From an uncultured Desulfobacterium sp. (GTDB lineage: Bacteria; Desulfobacterota; Desulfobacteria; Desulfobacterales; Desulfobacteraceae): a stretch of DNA of 5,647 nucleotides. Shown here piece by piece: positions 1-5,389 of the stretch. Every line of letters starts with the position of its first letter. Within the stretch, counting starts at the first letter, position 1. The notes below the pieces were generated by a model. It saw nothing but the letters and a program-made list of their open reading frames with translations, was not told the DNA's origin and ran no database searches. Made by a program: the position numbers and the translations under genes. The stretch covers positions 1 to 5,647 of the forward strand of contig CAKZLA010000490.1 in assembly GCA_937124525.1 (NCBI GenBank), written 5' to 3'.

Positions 1-472
1 AGGGGATGGATTTAATATCGCCATGGCAGGACTTGATGGCGGGCGTATCGGCATTGCAGCCCAATCACTGGGGGTTGCCCAGGCAGCCATGGATGCGGCC
101 ATTAAATATGGAAAAGGTAGAAAACAATTTGGAAGTGCCATCATCAAGCACCAGGGAATCCGGTGGCAGATTGCCGACATGGCCACCCAGATTGAAGCCG
201 CACGGCAACTGATTCTTTCCGCTGCCGGCATGAAGGATCGCAAGGAAAAATATACCACCCAGGCAGCCATGGCAAAGCTGTTTGCATCGGAAATGGTCAA
301 CCAGGTCACGGCCCGGGCCATCCAGCTCCATGGCGGGTATGGCTTTACAAAGGATTACGATGTGGAACGTTTTTACAGGGATGCCAGGGTTTTTACCATC
401 TATGAAGGAACCTCTGAAATCCAGCGCATTGTTATTTCAAATAATATTCTCAAAGATAAACGTAAACCTTAA
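1..472 (+). CDS. Acyl-CoA dehydrogenase, C-terminal part (5' end outside window)
   Basis: This is the 3' end of a flavin-dependent acyl-CoA dehydrogenase, which oxidises an acyl-CoA to the trans-2-enoyl-CoA and passes electrons to electron-transfer flavoprotein. The open frame runs from base 2 (GDGFNIAM...) with no stop, so the first ATG at 23 is internal and about 156 residues are visible. They form the alpha-helical C-terminal domain: LDGGRIGIAAQSLG, the KQFG segment that contacts FAD, the LHGGYGF motif, and near the end IYEGTSEIQR. In the short-chain/butyryl-CoA type family, the Glu of YEGTSE is the catalytic base that removes the alpha proton. This supports an active enzyme of the short- or branched-chain type, but chain length cannot be set from this fragment. 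The TAA stop is at 470-472, and a strong terminator follows about 70 bases later. It converges on the oxidoreductase cluster, so it belongs to another transcript. Confidence 0.93.
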   Translation, partial: GDGFNIAMAGLDGGRIGIAAQSLGVAQAAMDAAIKYGKGRKQFGSAIIKHQGIRWQIADMATQIEAARQLILSAAGMKDRKEKYTTQAAMAKLFASEMVNQVTARAIQLHGGYGFTKDYDVERFYRDARVFTIYEGTSEIQRIVISNNILKDKRKP

Positions 473-541
473 ACGCTGGTACTGATGATTTTTAGATATA
501 TGACCCTGAAGTCAAGAGCTGAGAGGTGGGTGAAAAAAAAG

Positions 542-583
542 AAAAAACCCCCGGAACAATGAATTTTGTCCCGGGGTTTTTTT
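542..583. terminator. Bidirectional intrinsic terminator between convergent genes
   Basis: An A6-C4 left arm (542-551) pairs with a G4-T6 right arm (573-582). It continues inward after a bulged C through GG:CC and, past one mismatch, AACAA:TTGTT-like pairs around a short loop. The right side ends in seven T and the left side starts with a run of A. The structure therefore reads as stem plus U-tract on both strands. It sits between the acyl-CoA dehydrogenase stop (472) and the ACT gene stop (613), as expected for a shared terminator of two convergent transcripts. Confidence 0.88.
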
Positions 584-612
584 AATAAAAATATGTTAAA
601 AATTTCAGGGAA

Positions 613-1101
613 TCAGTCGAAGGATTCAAATATCTTTACGGCTGCCTGGAGATCTTCGGGGCAAAACACAAAAAGACATTTCCCATCAGAGTCAGAGACA
701 GAACCATAGACATAGTTGATATTGATCTCTTCCTCTCCAAACTTCCGTGTGATCTGGGAAAGAGTACCTGGGGTGTTGTCCAACTCAATGGCGATGAGAT
801 CTTTAGTATCAAAAATATACTCTTTTTCATTGAGCAATGCCACGGCTTCATCGGGTTTATCCACCAGCATTCGGATAAGGGAAGCCTCAGCAGAGTCTCG
901 CTTCACATACTTATAACTGTCAGCAGAAGCCAACCGCTTGATGGATTTTCCCCGGGCCTGGAAGATATTCTGGATATAGCTTGACGCATCCTGGATGGTT
1001 ATGGCATCCACATTGATACCGGCATCACTCAATAAAGCAGTCATCTTACCAAGTTCTCCGGGTACATTGTTCATGAATAGTGAAATCTCACGTCGAATCA
1101 T
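613..1101 (-). CDS. Tandem ACT-domain protein (probable amino-acid-binding regulator)
   Basis: This 162-residue protein has no catalytic domain and consists of two ACT modules. The first begins at residue 4 (EISLFMNNVPGELGKMTALL, then AGINVDAITIQDAS). The second begins near residue 102 (LIAIELDNTPGTLSQITRKF, then ININYVYGSV). Both carry the PGxL turn after strand 1 that in ACT folds lines the effector site, usually for an amino acid. The first module is extended by roughly 20-30 residues (about 41-74, rich in Lys, Arg and Ser) before the strand ILRMLVD-like part resumes, so the protein is longer than simple two-ACT proteins of about 140 residues. The start is supported by an AAAGGGGG ribosome site seven bases before ATG 1101. 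It is the last gene of the oxidoreductase cluster, 110 nt after gamma. Stand-alone ACT proteins are known near ferredoxin-dependent oxidoreductase and CoA-ligase genes. A role in sensing branched-chain or other amino acids is inferred. Confidence 0.85.
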   Translation of the reverse strand: MIRREISLFMNNVPGELGKMTALLSDAGINVDAITIQDASSYIQNIFQARGKSIKRLASADSYKYVKRDSAEASLIRMLVDKPDEAVALLNEKEYIFDTKDLIAIELDNTPGTLSQITRKFGEEEININYVYGSVSDSDGKCLFVFCPEDLQAAVKIFESFD

Positions 1102-1150
1102 ACAACCCCCTTTTAAGATTAATTCATGTCTTAACTTTTAATTGAGAAGT

Positions 1151-1178
1151 CCCCTTCCAAATCCTGGATTTGATGGGG
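1151..1178. promoter_or_regulatory. Near-perfect dyad between gamma subunit and ACT genes
   Basis: CAAATCC at 1158-1164 and GGATTTG at 1166-1172 are exact reverse complements around one central T. CCCC (1151-1154) and GGGG (1175-1178) extend the symmetry outside a small asymmetric loop. No T-tract follows on either strand, so a terminator is unlikely. The one-base centre suits a protein-bound DNA operator better than an RNA hairpin. It lies about 50 nt upstream of the ACT start. It could be a binding site or an mRNA processing or stability element; function unknown. Confidence 0.35.
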
Positions 1179-1211
1179 GATGAATCAGCACATTTACCAG
1201 TAGTTAACAAA

Positions 1212-1751
1212 TTACTTCCCCTCGGCGATTTCTATCCCTTTATCAAAAGCTGCCATGTTCAAAGGAATCAATTTTGCTTTGGAAGCAAATTGAGATTTAA
1301 CGCACTCCCTTAAAATTTCCAGATCCACCATCTTGCTCCGGGCGGCAAAAGCTGCCACGGCAATGATGTTGGCACACCGGATACTCCCCACTTCAATGGC
1401 AGCATCATTGGCGGGAACAATGAGCTCATCCACATCATCCCGGCCACTTCTCACTGGAATCAGGGAACTGTTGATCATGATCACACCATCGGGCTTTACC
1501 ACAGGGGCAAATTTTTCCAGAGACGGCCGGTTCATGGCCACCAGATGGGTGGGATTTTTGATAATGGGCGAGCCAATGAGACGATCACTGACAATAACTG
1601 TACAGTATGCCGTCCCTCCCCTCATTTCAGGACCATAGGAGGGAATCCACATCACCTCCGAGGCCTGATTCATGGCTGCATGGGCCAGCAGCTTTGCACT
1701 GAGCAGAATTCCCTGTCCACCAAACCCTGCAAACATAACTTCTTTTTGCAT
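1212..1751 (-). CDS. korC: 2-oxoacid:ferredoxin oxidoreductase, gamma subunit (KorC/VorC-gamma type)
   Basis: This is the gamma subunit of a four-subunit 2-oxoacid:ferredoxin oxidoreductase, the domain thought to contribute to CoA binding and to stabilise the alpha-beta core. At 179 residues it has the usual length. Family marks are GFGGQGI (residues 9-15) near the N terminus, SYGPEMRGG (38-46), a central region ending in PDGVIMINSSL, and the C-terminal ANIIAVAAFAA helix. It starts at ATG 1751 with a textbook AGGAGG site five bases upstream. It follows the beta gene on the same strand after a 147-nt gap, unusually loose compared with the 1-17 nt spacing of the delta, alpha and beta genes. It may therefore have its own promoter or a processed transcript. 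The same fold occurs in pyruvate, indolepyruvate and 2-oxoglutarate enzymes, so the substrate cannot be read from this subunit. Confidence 0.93.
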   Translation of the reverse strand: MQKEVMFAGFGGQGILLSAKLLAHAAMNQASEVMWIPSYGPEMRGGTAYCTVIVSDRLIGSPIIKNPTHLVAMNRPSLEKFAPVVKPDGVIMINSSLIPVRSGRDDVDELIVPANDAAIEVGSIRCANIIAVAAFAARSKMVDLEILRECVKSQFASKAKLIPLNMAAFDKGIEIAEGK

Positions 1752-1898
1752 ATATGCCTCCTAAGAAAGATTTTATTTTAATCATTCAGGAAATTCACTT
1801 GAAACAGACCCCTTTTTGTCAAAACAACAATCTCTTCATTGTAATTGTTTTTAACAAGGATAATGTCAATTTCAATAAAAATACCTGACTCCCCCTGT
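1752..1898 (-). promoter_or_regulatory. Long beta-gamma spacer with two TTGACA hexamers
   Basis: This 147-nt AT-rich spacer carries no credible gene; the only ATG-led frame seen on the minus strand is six codons. Read on the minus strand it contains two exact TTGACA -35-like hexamers, at 1869-1864 and 1822-1817. The first is followed by TACAAT (1843-1838), but at 20 bp, longer than the usual 17. A weak AT-rich stem (AACAA/TTGTT plus CAAT/ATTG, 1823-1849) lies between them. An internal promoter for the gamma and ACT genes is possible but not established. Confidence 0.28.
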
Positions 1899-2636
1899 TT
1901 ATTCGGGAGATTTAAACTCTCCCAGGGGATAATAGGGGAGCAGGGTCTCTTCAGCCCATTTCAGTGAATCCTGGGGAGTCATTCCCCAGTTGGTGGGACA
2001 GGTACTGACCAATTCAACAAAACTAAAGCACTTGTTTGCCTCCTGGTACTCAAAGGCTCTTTTAATGGCTTTTTTAGCTTTGTTGATATACTTGGGTTTG
2101 AGCAGGGTCTGTCGTTCAATGTATCCAGGTGTGGCAAGACTTGCAAGCAACTCACACATGCGGATGGGCATGCCTGTTTTTTCCACATCCCGGCCCATGG
2201 GAGCCGTGGTGGCCCGCTGACCCGGCATGGTGGTGGGCGCCATCTGTCCCCCGGTCATACCATAAATAGCGTTGTTGATAAAGATGGTGGTAAATTTTTC
2301 CCCACGATTGGCGGCATGGACAATTTCTCCCATGCCGATGCTGGCAAGGTCACCATCCCCCTGATAGGTAAATACCATGAGATCCGGTCTTACCCGCTTC
2401 ATGCCTGTGGCCATGGCAGGGGCACGGCCATGGGCCGCCTCCTGAAAATCACAGGTAAAGTAGTTATAGGCCATGACAGCACACCCCACCGGGGCAATAC
2501 CCACGGTTCTGCCTCTGATACCAAGTTCATCAATCACTTCCGCCACAAGCCTGTGGGCGACCCCATGAGTACACCCGGGGCAGTAGTGGGTATGTGCATC
2601 GGAAAGTGCTTCCGGTCTTGAAAATGTTTTTCCCAT
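1899..2636 (-). CDS. korB: 2-oxoacid:ferredoxin oxidoreductase, beta subunit (thiamine diphosphate-binding)
   Basis: This is the catalytic TPP-binding subunit, which with alpha decarboxylates a 2-oxoacid and passes electrons through a proximal [4Fe-4S] cluster. The 245-residue sequence opens with HTHYCPGCTHG (Cys19, Cys22), followed by PVGCAV (Cys52) and, late in the chain, STCPTNWG (Cys213). These are the four cysteines expected to hold the cluster. HGRAPAMATG (69-78) and GDGDLASIG (93-101) with NNAIYGMTGGQ (121-131) make up the TPP/Mg motif. It is about the size of VOR/KOR beta subunits and lacks extra domains. The start at ATG 2636 lies 17 nt after the alpha stop, with a GGGGG-type ribosome site about nine bases upstream. 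No key residue appears to be missing. Substrate is not certain: 2-oxoisovalerate (VOR) and 2-oxoglutarate (KOR) enzymes share these motifs. Confidence 0.95.
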   Translation of the reverse strand: MGKTFSRPEALSDAHTHYCPGCTHGVAHRLVAEVIDELGIRGRTVGIAPVGCAVMAYNYFTCDFQEAAHGRAPAMATGMKRVRPDLMVFTYQGDGDLASIGMGEIVHAANRGEKFTTIFINNAIYGMTGGQMAPTTMPGQRATTAPMGRDVEKTGMPIRMCELLASLATPGYIERQTLLKPKYINKAKKAIKRAFEYQEANKCFSFVELVSTCPTNWGMTPQDSLKWAEETLLPYYPLGEFKSPE

Positions 2637-2653
2637 ATCTGATATCCCCCGGT

Positions 2654-3727
2654 TTAACTGTTGAGCAATGATTTAATATGTTCTATGACTTCCTCGGGTG
2701 TGGGTATTTCACCACCGCACTGGCCATACCATTGAACGGGGGCTTTTCCTTTCACCACCCGTTCCACATCCTCCACCATCTGTCCCATGCTCATCTCAAT
2801 GCTCACCACTACCTTGCAGCCTTTTTTTGACGCTGCATCATGGATGGCCTGTTCCGGAAAGGGGAACAGGGTCTTGGGTCGAACCATGCCGATCTCCAGT
2901 CCCTGGGCTTTCATCTCATCAATGGCGGTTTTGCACACCCGGCTCATGGTGCCATAGCTGACAATCAGTGCTTCATAATCACCGGCGGTGTTGTAATTTT
3001 CAAATCTGACTTCCTCTTTTTTCATACGATCATACTGGGATTTAAGCAGCAAATTATGGTCGTTGAGCACTGTGGGGTCAAGGTAGAGGGATTTGACAAT
3101 ATTTTTTGTGGTGCTGTTTCGGGTGTCCATGCCGTTGGTGGCCCAGTCATCCTTGTTGGTGGGGGGCACAGACAGATCTTCGGGGAACTCCACCGGCTCC
3201 ATCATCTGGCCGATCATTCCATCTCCCATGATCATCACCGGTCCCCGGTATTTTTCTGCCAGGGAAAAGGCCTGCATGGTCATCTCCACCGCTTCCTGGA
3301 CCCCGTCAGGGGCCATGACCAGCAGGTGATAATCCCCATGTCCACCGCCCTTGGTGGCCTGGAAATAATCTCCCTGGGAGGGTAAAATACCGCCAAGACC
3401 TGGACCACCGCGCATGATGTTAACAAATACCGCAGGACATCTGGCCCCGGCAATGTAGCTGATGGCCTCACTCATGAGACTGACCCCGGGGCTTGATGAG
3501 GTGGTCATCACCCGTTCCCCACAGGCAGCTGCGCCAAAAATCATGTATCCCACGGCCACTTCACTTTCTCCCTGGAGAAAGGTCCCGCCCGCTTCGGGTA
3601 ATCGTTTTGCCAGATATTCCGCCACTTCAGACTGGGGGGTAATGGGATAGGCAAAATAATTAAGGCATCCAGCCCGGATGGCCGCCTCTCCAATTGCTTC
3701 ATTTCCTTTCATCAACACCTTGGCCAT
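2654..3727 (-). CDS. vorB: 2-oxoacid:ferredoxin oxidoreductase, alpha subunit (VorB/KorA type)
   Basis: The alpha subunit (357 residues) provides the pyrimidine-binding half of the TPP site and the substrate pocket. Visible marks are YPITPQSE (27-34), the loop whose Thr contacts the 2-oxoacid in this superfamily; GESEVA (53-58); TTSSSPGVSLMSE (75-87); RGGPGLGG (106-113); and YFQATKGGGHGDY (121-133). The C-terminal domain II contains SYGTMSRV, VRPKTLFPFPE and EMSMGQMVEDV. The RGGPGLG...GGGHGDY combination and the length resemble proteins annotated as ketoisovalerate oxidoreductase VorB, so branched-chain 2-oxoacids are the first guess, with 2-oxoglutarate the alternative. The ATG at 3727 shares one base with the ferredoxin stop (TGATG). 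Its GGAGG ribosome site lies inside the end of the ferredoxin gene, which implies translational coupling and matched subunit amounts. Confidence 0.95.
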   Translation of the reverse strand: MAKVLMKGNEAIGEAAIRAGCLNYFAYPITPQSEVAEYLAKRLPEAGGTFLQGESEVAVGYMIFGAAACGERVMTTSSSPGVSLMSEAISYIAGARCPAVFVNIMRGGPGLGGILPSQGDYFQATKGGGHGDYHLLVMAPDGVQEAVEMTMQAFSLAEKYRGPVMIMGDGMIGQMMEPVEFPEDLSVPPTNKDDWATNGMDTRNSTTKNIVKSLYLDPTVLNDHNLLLKSQYDRMKKEEVRFENYNTAGDYEALIVSYGTMSRVCKTAIDEMKAQGLEIGMVRPKTLFPFPEQAIHDAASKKGCKVVVSIEMSMGQMVEDVERVVKGKAPVQWYGQCGGEIPTPEEVIEHIKSLLNS

Positions 3728-3972
3728 CAGTTTTCCTCCATTTCTTTTTCAGGGGTTTCGTCACTGGTTTCAATAATGGTGATGGCCACGTCAGGACACA
3801 TCACACAGCACAATGTGCAATGGATGCAATCCTCGGGTCTTGCCTGGAATATGGGAAAATATCCCTTGGCACTTACCGTATCAGAAATTTCCAGAACATT
3901 TTTAGGACAGACGTCTTTGCACAGGCCACAGCCCTTACATCTCTCCGTGTCAACAACATGTTTAAAAGTCAT
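3727..3972 (-). CDS. 2x[4Fe-4S] ferredoxin, delta subunit of the oxidoreductase (VorC/KorD type)
   Basis: This 81-residue protein has two classic CxxCxxCxxxCP motifs: Cys12, 15, 18 and 22, and Cys49, 52, 55 and 59. They bind two [4Fe-4S] clusters and would relay electrons from the catalytic core to free ferredoxin. An additional Cys56 lies directly beside Cys55. The region between the motifs is about 26 residues, longer than in small clostridial ferredoxins, as is usual for the delta subunit. The tail is acidic (ETPEKEMEEN). The start chosen is ATG 3972, giving MTFKHVVDTERC. It has an AGGAG site eight bases upstream and begins 11 nt after the ATPase stop. A longer in-frame ATG at 4005 would overlap the ATPase gene and lies before that ribosome site, so it is rejected. 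The gene is coupled to alpha by a one-base overlap. Confidence 0.94.
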   Translation of the reverse strand: MTFKHVVDTERCKGCGLCKDVCPKNVLEISDTVSAKGYFPIFQARPEDCIHCTLCCVMCPDVAITIIETSDETPEKEMEEN

Positions 3973-3983
3973 AAGCCTTTCTC

Positions 3984-4679
3984 CTATTGCCTGCTCCGCC
4001 GCCAAGGGGGGGCAAGCTTCCTCTCAATGGGTAATACAGGACAATCAAAGCGGTTCAGATCCAGATCATCTATCAATTCTGACGATGCAGTTATAAATTC
4101 CACCGGAATACCGGTCTGAAGGGCCAATGACTGTACCAGATCATGTCCTTTATAAATATCATGGGGGGTGGTGTCGTCAATGAGGTTAGCATTACTCACC
4201 CATCCGGTCACCTGTAATTTTGAGGAAAATTCAATCTCCTCTTTTATTTTCATGCACCCCTCAATGGTTTCTGTAAAGGGTCTGTAAGGGTTCACCACCT
4301 GCAACATCTGCACCGTCTGCCCTGCCATGCTGTTGGCCAGAGCCGCAAGAACGGTGGCACCCACATCATCGCCCCCGGCATCTAATATGGTTAGATCCGT
4401 GGTGTTTTTGATAATTCCAGCCACCCTGGGTGACAAAATGGGAAGGTCTGCATGCATGTACTTTTCATCGGGTAAAACAACATTGATGCCATGCCGGGTC
4501 AGCACGACCCTGGCCTCCCGGGTTCTAAAATAAGGATTTACCAGATCAAGGTCAACAATACTCACATCAAGGCCTGCTTTTTGTCGGTGGAGTGCCAGAT
4601 TTACGGCGGTTTCGGTTTTTCCACTGCCGTAATTTCCAACGATGATGACAATGCCTTTAACTCCGATGTTTTTACTCAA
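3984..4679 (-). CDS. P-loop ATPase of the MinD/CobQ (SIMIBI-like) type heading the oxidoreductase operon
   Basis: This 231-residue soluble nucleotide-binding protein has unassigned function. Walker A is GNYGSGKT (15-22), followed by DLDLVNPYFRTRE (43-55), which sits where switch I lies in MinD/CobQ-type ATPases. LTILDAGGDDVG (96-107) is the Walker B/switch II region, and VSNANL (161-166) a likely base-recognition strand. The signature lysine of ParA/MinD (KGGxGKT) is absent, so it is not a standard ParA/MinD. There is no transmembrane segment or obvious Cys cluster. Homologues are often named cobalamin-synthesis CobQ/CbiA-like, but no glutamine amidotransferase or cobyrinate domain is present. 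Translation most likely starts at TTG 4679: an in-frame TAA lies directly before it, GAGGGGAG is four bases upstream, and the next Met (residue 75) is past Walker A. The ferredoxin start follows the stop by 11 nt, so it is co-transcribed with the oxidoreductase. A maturation or activation role is inferred. Confidence 0.86.
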   Translation of the reverse strand: MSKNIGVKGIVIIVGNYGSGKTETAVNLALHRQKAGLDVSIVDLDLVNPYFRTREARVVLTRHGINVVLPDEKYMHADLPILSPRVAGIIKNTTDLTILDAGGDDVGATVLAALANSMAGQTVQMLQVVNPYRPFTETIEGCMKIKEEIEFSSKLQVTGWVSNANLIDDTTPHDIYKGHDLVQSLALQTGIPVEFITASSELIDDLDLNRFDCPVLPIERKLAPPWRRSRQ

Positions 4680-4695
4680 TTAGCTCCCCTCATAA
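4677..4695 (-). promoter_or_regulatory. Ribosome binding site and TTG start of the ATPase gene
   Basis: On the minus strand the sequence reads GAGGGGAG, then CTAA, then TTG. The in-frame codon just before the TTG is a TAA stop, so no earlier start is possible. The next ATG is 74 codons downstream, past the Walker A loop. TTG is therefore the only start that keeps the P-loop, and it has a good purine-rich site. TTG starts usually lower initiation rate, which may keep this ATPase below the level of the oxidoreductase subunits. Confidence 0.75.
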
Positions 4696-4707
4696 TCAAA
4701 TCATTTC

Positions 4708-4728
4708 CGAACTGGACCCCCCAGTTCG
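4708..4728. repeat. Perfect 8-bp inverted repeat in the divergent intergenic region
   Basis: CGAACTGG (4708-4715) and CCAGTTCG (4721-4728) are exact reverse complements separated by ACCCC. The dyad ends about 30 bases upstream of the ATPase start and so probably lies in the 5' leader of the oxidoreductase operon. Neither side has a convincing T-run (ATTTTG on the right), so it is not a good terminator. It could be an operator for a repressor or an RNA hairpin that affects translation or stability of the leader. Confidence 0.6.
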
Positions 4729-4762
4729 ATTTTGTTATGCATCAAAAATTGCGCATCCGATT

Positions 4763-4792
4763 ATTTAATCAGAAACAAGCATGTTTTGTAAA
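4763..4792 (-). promoter_or_regulatory. Weak candidate promoter of the oxidoreductase operon, overlapping a small dyad
   Basis: On the minus strand TTTACA (4792-4787, five of six matches to TTGACA) is followed after 18 bp by TTAAAT (4768-4763, four of six matches to TATAAT). This would put the start near 4756 and give a leader of roughly 75 nt containing the 4708-4728 hairpin. The -10 overlaps a small dyad, GATTA-TT-TAATC (4759-4770), which could be an operator half-site pair. No other better-scoring sigma70 or sigma54 site was seen upstream of the ATPase, but the match is weak. Confidence 0.3.
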
Positions 4793-4819
4793 TCTTTTTC
4801 TTAAATTTTGTGGTTGATG

Positions 4820-4848
4820 TTGACACCAAACCGGCTCAGATCTATATT
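4820..4848 (+). promoter_or_regulatory. Near-consensus sigma70 promoter for the rhodanese gene
   Basis: An exact TTGACA at 4820-4825 is followed by exactly 17 bp and TATATT at 4843-4848 (five of six matches to TATAAT). This is the best promoter in the window. Transcription would begin around 4854-4856, at or next to the ATG at 4855, so the message would have essentially no leader. That fits the lack of any Shine-Dalgarno sequence before this ATG. Confidence 0.6.
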
Positions 4849-4854
4849 TTACAG

Positions 4855-5373
4855 ATGAAATATTTAAATAAAGCCAAAAATAAAAGCACCATATGCCTTC
4901 AGATTTTTATTCTTTTTTCTGTTGCACTCATGGCTGGTATCGGTAGCAATACCCTTCGATCTGCCCCCCTTCCCCTGGTTCAGGACTGGTCCAGTGATAC
5001 TCAATTGACCACGGAGGATGGACAAACCATGGCCCTTGGGCTGGATCAGGCAATCGTTTTTTATGAAAACGATTCAGCCCTTTTCATTGATGCAAGGGAT
5101 GTATTAAGATTTCACGAAGGGCATATAAAAGGGGCATTGAGTCTGCCATGGCATGATGTCCAGGAACAATTCATGGCTGTGGCCTCCCAGATAGACCCTG
5201 ATGGACTGGTGGTTACCTATTGCGATGGTAAGACCTGCACCTTGAGTCATGACCTGGCCTTTTTTCTCAAGGAGATGGGCTTTAATGTCAAAGTGATGTC
5301 AGGGGGATGGGAGGCATGGCTCAATGCGGATATGCCCGTGGAGTCAAGCAAAGGAAACGATGATAATGCATAA
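4855..5373 (+). CDS. Exported or membrane-anchored single-domain rhodanese
   Basis: This 172-residue protein (from ATG 4855) has a Lys-rich N terminus and a hydrophobic stretch at about residues 12-30, then a single rhodanese domain at about 60-160. Rhodaneses carry sulfane sulfur on a loop cysteine. Domain marks are LFIDARD (76-82), HEGHIKGAL (88-96), YCDGKTCTLS (122-131) and GGWEAW (150-155). Cys123 is the predicted persulfide-bearing residue. A second cysteine, Cys128, sits within the same active loop, where many rhodaneses have Arg or Ser, so a disulfide or polysulfide chemistry is possible. The N-terminal segment has no lipobox; a Sec signal or anchor facing the periplasm is likely. A GTG at 4810 would add 15 residues but overlaps the promoter and has no ribosome site, so ATG 4855 is preferred. 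A DoxX/MauE-type membrane gene follows within 20 bases. Natural substrate and partner are unknown. Confidence 0.85.
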   Translation: MKYLNKAKNKSTICLQIFILFSVALMAGIGSNTLRSAPLPLVQDWSSDTQLTTEDGQTMALGLDQAIVFYENDSALFIDARDVLRFHEGHIKGALSLPWHDVQEQFMAVASQIDPDGLVVTYCDGKTCTLSHDLAFFLKEMGFNVKVMSGGWEAWLNADMPVESSKGNDDNA

Positions 5374-5389
5374 TTTCCGGGGAAATAAT

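Noticed and set aside
23..472. ATG at 23 as the start of a short acyl-CoA dehydrogenase gene
   Set aside because: The frame is open back to base 2 with family sequence (GDGFNIAM) and no ribosome site precedes the ATG; the gene simply enters from outside the window.
1813..1836. Six-codon minus-strand frame (MKRLLF) in the beta-gamma spacer as a leader peptide
   Set aside because: Too short, no ribosome site, no run of a single amino acid and no attenuator-like hairpin with a U-tract behind it.
1212..2636. A frameshifted fused beta-gamma gene
   Set aside because: Both proteins have complete, family-typical ends, the gamma gene has its own AGGAGG site, and the 147-nt spacer has no coding character.
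2840..3385. 181-codon plus-strand open frame opposite the alpha subunit gene
   Set aside because: It lies antisense to a clearly conserved VorB-type gene, has His/Gly-rich low-quality sequence and no recognisable domain; it is a shadow of the real gene.
3973..4005. Upstream ATG at 4005 for the ferredoxin
   Set aside because: It would overlap the ATPase coding sequence, and the good AGGAG site lies downstream of it and before ATG 3972.
3694..4119. 141-codon plus-strand open frame opposite the ferredoxin and ATPase end
   Set aside because: It is antisense to two well-supported genes, spans their junction, and shows no domain or ribosome site.
4708..4734. The 4708-4728 hairpin as an intrinsic terminator
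   Set aside because: Only four T follow on the plus strand, and no gene ends immediately before it on either strand because the region is divergent.
4810..4854. GTG at 4810 as the rhodanese start
   Set aside because: No ribosome site; the added 15 codons cover the TTGACA/TATATT promoter and extend ahead of a normal signal/anchor n-region.
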